From positions 62,001-126,000 of the forward strand of contig NZ_RCIQ01000007.1 of assembly GCF_004000255.1 (NCBI RefSeq): a stretch of 64,000 bases of DNA, given 5' to 3'. The position numbers and the translations under genes were made by a program. Positions 60,591 through 64,000 of the stretch are shown here, one piece after another (within the stretch, counting starts at the first letter, position 1; each line of letters opens with the position of its first letter). The notes below the pieces were generated by a model. It was not told the origin of the DNA, searched no databases, and saw nothing but the letters and a program-made list of their open reading frames with translations. Origin of the DNA: Nioella ostreopsis. Its GTDB lineage: Bacteria > Pseudomonadota > Alphaproteobacteria > Rhodobacterales > Rhodobacteraceae.

Positions 60591-62018
60591 ATGGCAGACA
60601 CAGGTCCCACCTTCGATGAAATGCTGGCACAGCCGGACCAGCCCCGCCCGCCCTACGAGTCCTATTTCCAGTGGTTCGCCAATGAGGATCTCAAGGATCT
60701 CCGCCGCAAGTCGAGAGAGGCCGAGGCCTTCTTTCGCCGGATCGGCATCACCTTCAATGTCTACGGGCAGGACGAAGCGGACGAGAGGCTGATCCCCTTC
60801 GATATCGTGCCCCGCATCATCTCGGCGCGCGAATGGGCCACGCTGGAACGCGGCATCGAACAGCGGGTGCGCGCGATCAACGCCTTCCTGCACGACATTT
60901 ATCACCGGCAGGAAATCCTGCGCGCGGGCCGCATCCCCAAGGAAATCATCTCGAAGAACACGGCCTTCCTGCCGGAAATGATCGGGGTCAACCCGCCCGG
61001 CGGCGTCTATACCCATATCGTCGGCACCGATCTGGTGCGCACCGGAGAAAACGAATTCTTCGTGCTGGAGGACAATGCCCGAACCCCGTCCGGTGTCAGC
61101 TACATGCTGGAGAACCGGGAAACCATGTTGCAGATGTTCCCCGAGCTGTTCAGCCAGCTGAAAGTGCGCCCGGTCAGCGCCTATCCGCAGCTTCTGCGCC
61201 GCTCGCTGGCCGATTGCGCGCCCGAGGGGCTGACCGACCGGCCCACGGTGGCGGTTCTGACCCCCGGCATCCACAACTCCGCCTATTTCGAACACGCCTT
61301 CCTGGCCGACCAGATGGGGGCGGAACTGGTTGAAAGCCACGATCTGGTGGTAGAACATGGCCGCGTCGCAATGCGCACCACGCAAGGGTATCACCCGATT
61401 GACGTGCTCTACCGGCGCGTCGATGACGATTACCTCGACCCGCTGACCTTCAACCCCGACAGCCTGCTTGGCGTGCCGGGCATCATGGATGTCTATCGCG
61501 CCGGCAATATCACCATCGCCAATGCGCCCGGCACCGGCATCGCCGACGACAAGGCGCTTTACAGCTACATGCCCGATATCGTCGAGTTCTACACCGGCGA
61601 ACGGGCGATCCTGCAAAACGTGCCGACATGGCGCTGTTCCGAGGCGGATTCGCTGGCCTATGTACTCGATCACCTGTCGGAACTGGTGGTCAAGGAGGTG
61701 CATGGATCAGGCGGCTACGGGATGCTGGTCGGTCCCGCCGCGTCTAAAAAGGAAATCGCAGCATTTGAGAAGAAACTGCGCGCCCGGCCCTCGAACTACA
61801 TCGCTCAGCCCACGCTGGCCCTGTCCACCGTGCCGATCCTGTCCAAGGCAGGGCTTGCGCCGCGTCATGTCGATCTGCGCCCCTTCGTTCTGGTCTCCCC
61901 CAACAAGGTCGAAATCACGCCCGGCGGCCTGACCCGCGTGGCGCTGAAAAAGGGCTCTCTGGTGGTCAATTCCAGCCAGGGCGGCGGCACCAAAGACACC
62001 TGGGTTCTGGGGGACTAA
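60591..62018 (+). CDS. circularly permuted ATP-grasp protein of the Anbu operon
   Basis: This 475-residue protein matches the circularly permuted ATP-grasp family (DUF404/407): ERLIPFDIVPRIISAREWA, NPPGGVYTHIVGTDLVRT, FFVLEDNARTPSGVSYML and VVKEVHGSGGYGMLVGP. It is predicted to ligate peptides or amino acids using ATP. It is the first of four genes that occur together in many proteobacteria with the Anbu proteasome-like peptidase. The alpha-E gene starts 4 bases after the stop. Confidence 0.93.
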   Translation: MADTGPTFDEMLAQPDQPRPPYESYFQWFANEDLKDLRRKSREAEAFFRRIGITFNVYGQDEADERLIPFDIVPRIISAREWATLERGIEQRVRAINAFLHDIYHRQEILRAGRIPKEIISKNTAFLPEMIGVNPPGGVYTHIVGTDLVRTGENEFFVLEDNARTPSGVSYMLENRETMLQMFPELFSQLKVRPVSAYPQLLRRSLADCAPEGLTDRPTVAVLTPGIHNSAYFEHAFLADQMGAELVESHDLVVEHGRVAMRTTQGYHPIDVLYRRVDDDYLDPLTFNPDSLLGVPGIMDVYRAGNITIANAPGTGIADDKALYSYMPDIVEFYTGERAILQNVPTWRCSEADSLAYVLDHLSELVVKEVHGSGGYGMLVGPAASKKEIAAFEKKLRARPSNYIAQPTLALSTVPILSKAGLAPRHVDLRPFVLVSPNKVEITPGGLTRVALKKGSLVVNSSQGGGTKDTWVLGD

Positions 62019-62022
62019 GCCG

Positions 62023-62967
62023 ATGATGCTGGGAAAAACCGCAGGCGGCCTCTTCTGGATGTTTCGCTATATCGAACGGGCCGAAAACACCGCACGACTG
62101 CTGGAGGCCGGCTGGCGCATCGCGCTGACCCGGTCCGACGGCGAGTCGAATGAATGGCAATCGGTGATCAGCACCGCCGGGATCGACGCCGCCTATTGCG
62201 CGAAATTCGACAGTTTCGACTCCGGCTCAGTGATCAACTTCCTGCTGCGCGACCGCGACAATCCCTCGTCGGTGCTGAATTCCATCGAAGCCGCCCGGTC
62301 CAATGCCCGCATGGTGCGCACCGCGCTGTCGTCGGAAGTGTGGGAGGCCGTCAACGAATGCTGGATGGAGGTGAAGTCGGCACTGGCCCGCCCGGTATCG
62401 GAACGCACCCTTCATGAACTTCTGGCCGCGATCCGCTATCGTACCTCAGTGGTACGCGGGGCGCTGCACGGGACCATGCTGCGCAACGACATCTTCGCCT
62501 TCTCGCGCCTCGGCACCTTCCTGGAACGCGCCGACAACACCGCCCGCATCCTCGACGTCAAATACTACGTCCTTTTGCCCTCCGCCGCCTTCGTCGGCAG
62601 CCGCATCGACAATGTGCAATGGGAGGTGATCCTGCGTTCGGTCTCGGCGGAGCGCAGCTATCGCTGGCTCAATGGCGGCGAAACCACGCCCATAGGGATC
62701 GCAGAGTTCCTGATCCTCGACAAACGCATGCCCCGGTCCCTGGCCTTCTGCTATTCCAAGATCGGCGAGAACCTGAACTGGCTGGCCAATGACTACGGCG
62801 TCCGCCACGACAGCCACAATCTTGCAGACCGCATCTGCGGCCAGTTGAACGGGACCACCGTGAACGCCATCTTCGAGGAAGGGTTGCATGAATTCCTGAC
62901 CGCCAGCATCAATGACACCTCGACGCTGGCAAGTCTCATCCAGACAGATTTCAGGTTCTTCCAATGA
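62023..62967 (+). CDS. alpha-E domain protein (DUF403)
   Basis: This 314-residue all-helical protein has GLFWMFRYIERAENTARLLE at the start and FSRLGTFLERADNTARILD in the middle, the repeated signature of the alpha-E family. It always accompanies the permuted ATP-grasp gene and may act with it as a ligase complex. Two adjacent ATGs (62023 and 62026) are equally possible. The stop overlaps the transglutaminase start by 4 bases. Confidence 0.93.
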   Translation: MMLGKTAGGLFWMFRYIERAENTARLLEAGWRIALTRSDGESNEWQSVISTAGIDAAYCAKFDSFDSGSVINFLLRDRDNPSSVLNSIEAARSNARMVRTALSSEVWEAVNECWMEVKSALARPVSERTLHELLAAIRYRTSVVRGALHGTMLRNDIFAFSRLGTFLERADNTARILDVKYYVLLPSAAFVGSRIDNVQWEVILRSVSAERSYRWLNGGETTPIGIAEFLILDKRMPRSLAFCYSKIGENLNWLANDYGVRHDSHNLADRICGQLNGTTVNAIFEEGLHEFLTASINDTSTLASLIQTDFRFFQ

Positions 62968-63782
62968 GCAGCCCGATCCGCCTCGCCATCACCCATGTGA
63001 CCACCTACAGCTATGACCAGCCGGTGCATTACGCGTTGCAGCAACTGCGCCTTGTGCCCCGGTCGGGGCATGGGCAGACCGTGCTGGACTGGTCATCGAC
63101 CATTATCGGCGGCACCAAGCAGGCCAGCTTTTCCGACCAGTTCGTCAACCACACGGAACTGGTCAAGGTCGATGCCGGTGCCACCCGGATCGAGATTCGC
63201 AGCGAAGGCACGGTCGAGGTCGAGGACAATCACGGCGTGATCGGCACTCACAAGGGCTTTGCCCCGCTCTGGCTGTTCGAGAATCCCACCCCAACCACAT
63301 CCCCCGGCCCCGCGATCCGGGCGCTTGCACGCCAGCTCCGGGCCGAACAGGACGGGGCCGATACGCTGGCGCAATTACACGCATTGTCCGCGATGATCCT
63401 GTCGCAGGTCAGCTATGAAACCGGCCGCACCAACAGCGACACAACCGCCGAATCCGCCCTCACCTCGGGCCATGGCGTCTGTCAGGACCACGCCCATATC
63501 ATGATCGCGGCTGCGCGCCTGTTGGGCCATCCCGCGCGCTATATCTCTGGCTACCTGATGATGAACGATCGCGTCGATCAGGATGCCAGCCACGCCTGGT
63601 GCGAGGTCTGGACCGAGGCGCTCGGATGGGTCGGCTTCGACGTGTCGAACGGAATTTCACCGGATGCCCGCTATGTGCGCGTTGCCACCGGCCGCGACTA
63701 CCGCGATGCCGCCCCGATCATGGGCATTCGCCAGGGCCCCGGTGACGAGCATCTTCAAGTCAGCTTGCAAGTTCAGCAATAG
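62964..63782 (+). CDS. transglutaminase-like protein of the Anbu operon
   Basis: This 272-residue protein has an N-terminal bacterial transglutaminase-associated domain (IRLAITHVTTYSYDQPVHYA) and a catalytic core with Cys in GHGVCQDHAH, His in DASHAWCEVW and Asp in VGFDVSNG. It is translationally coupled to the alpha-E gene. In the Anbu gene set it is thought to be a peptidase or amide-bond enzyme, but its substrate is not known. Confidence 0.93.
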   Translation: MSSPIRLAITHVTTYSYDQPVHYALQQLRLVPRSGHGQTVLDWSSTIIGGTKQASFSDQFVNHTELVKVDAGATRIEIRSEGTVEVEDNHGVIGTHKGFAPLWLFENPTPTTSPGPAIRALARQLRAEQDGADTLAQLHALSAMILSQVSYETGRTNSDTTAESALTSGHGVCQDHAHIMIAAARLLGHPARYISGYLMMNDRVDQDASHAWCEVWTEALGWVGFDVSNGISPDARYVRVATGRDYRDAAPIMGIRQGPGDEHLQVSLQVQQ

Positions 63783-63823
63783 CCTGATTTCTAGACACCG
63801 GGATCATACAGAGGACTGCGGCA

Positions 63824-64000
63824 GTGACGTATTGCGTGGGGCTGAAACTGAACCGGGGGCTGGTGTTCATGTCGGACACACGGACCAATTCCGGCATCGA
63901 CAATATCTCCACCTTCCGCAAGATGTTCATCTTCGAGCACCCCGGCGAACGCTGCATCACCATCATGACGGCGGGCAATCTGGCCACCACGCAATCGGTG
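63824..64000 (+). CDS. Anbu-type proteasome-like peptidase, N-terminal part
   Basis: The first 59 codons are present and the gene runs off the right edge. After a GTG start (AGAGGA 9 bases upstream) the chain TYCVGLKLNRGLVFMSDTRT, then NSGIDNISTFRKMFIF, matches Anbu (bacterial proteasome homologue), with Thr2 as N-terminal nucleophile after Met removal. Position after the ATP-grasp, alpha-E and transglutaminase genes supports this. The remaining roughly 190 residues are not visible. Confidence 0.9.
   Translation, partial: MTYCVGLKLNRGLVFMSDTRTNSGIDNISTFRKMFIFEHPGERCITIMTAGNLATTQSV

Overview
The window looks like a chromosomal segment of a Rhodobacterales (Paracoccaceae/roseobacter-type) alphaproteobacterium. 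It is GC-rich, and several gene sets typical of that order occur together: a DUF1127 gene followed by CCUCCUCCC hairpin (cuckoo/CcsR-type) RNAs, his genes in the order hisB-H-A-F-E, Hint-domain proteins, a Crp/Fnr regulator with FNR-type boxes, and an Anbu proteasome operon. No rRNA operon, insertion sequence, integrase, prophage or CRISPR array was seen. Genus-level placement was not attempted.

Left part (1-20 kb): the 5' end of mraZ leaves the window on the left. It is followed by apbC/mrp, the DUF1127 gene with a run of eleven CCUCCUCCC-type hairpins, a divergent Lrp/LysE pair, a secreted TPR protein, uvrD/pcrA, an FMN-dependent alpha-hydroxyacid oxidase and pyruvate carboxylase. Next come a pilin-like exported protein, a run of small metabolic and membrane genes, and four tandem tRNA-Gly(GCC) genes on an exact 199-bp repeat, each with its own promoter and terminator.

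Middle part (20-44 kb): the his cluster is interrupted by a DUF2306/TetR pair, a DUF2147 gene and a Hint-domain gene. After hisE lie four perfect 20-bp palindromes in a 24-25 bp rhythm, then a CoA-binding protein gene with an attenuator-like leader, a YHS protein, a zinc-ribbon protein, rlmB and tRNA-Tyr. Then come a glycosyltransferase-like gene, a membrane-anchored AraC regulator, clpP-clpX, and a TIR-transmembrane-WD40 protein that may be a defence effector. A Nudix/NrtR-like regulator and an Rrf2 (NsrR/RirA-type) regulator precede a five-gene sulfide/persulfide operon (two YeeE/YedE half-transporters, a persulfide dioxygenase-like enzyme, a DUF442-SQR fusion, SulP).

Right part (44-64 kb): four tandem Hint-domain paralogues share an almost constant Hint module but have unrelated N-terminal domains; they lie next to a LuxR-type regulator. 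A Crp/Fnr regulator faces an ABC exporter (ATPase, FtsX-like permease, HlyD-like adaptor) across an FNR-type box. Then come a CaiB/enoyl-CoA hydratase pair, a GlxA-type regulator, small genes, carbonic anhydrase, and finally the Anbu operon (ATP-grasp, alpha-E, transglutaminase, Anbu), truncated by the right edge.

The observations most worth pursuing are the expanded cuckoo-RNA array, the four-member Hint array with variable N-terminal domains, the TIR-TM-WD40 protein, the phased palindromes after hisE and the tRNA-Gly amplification.
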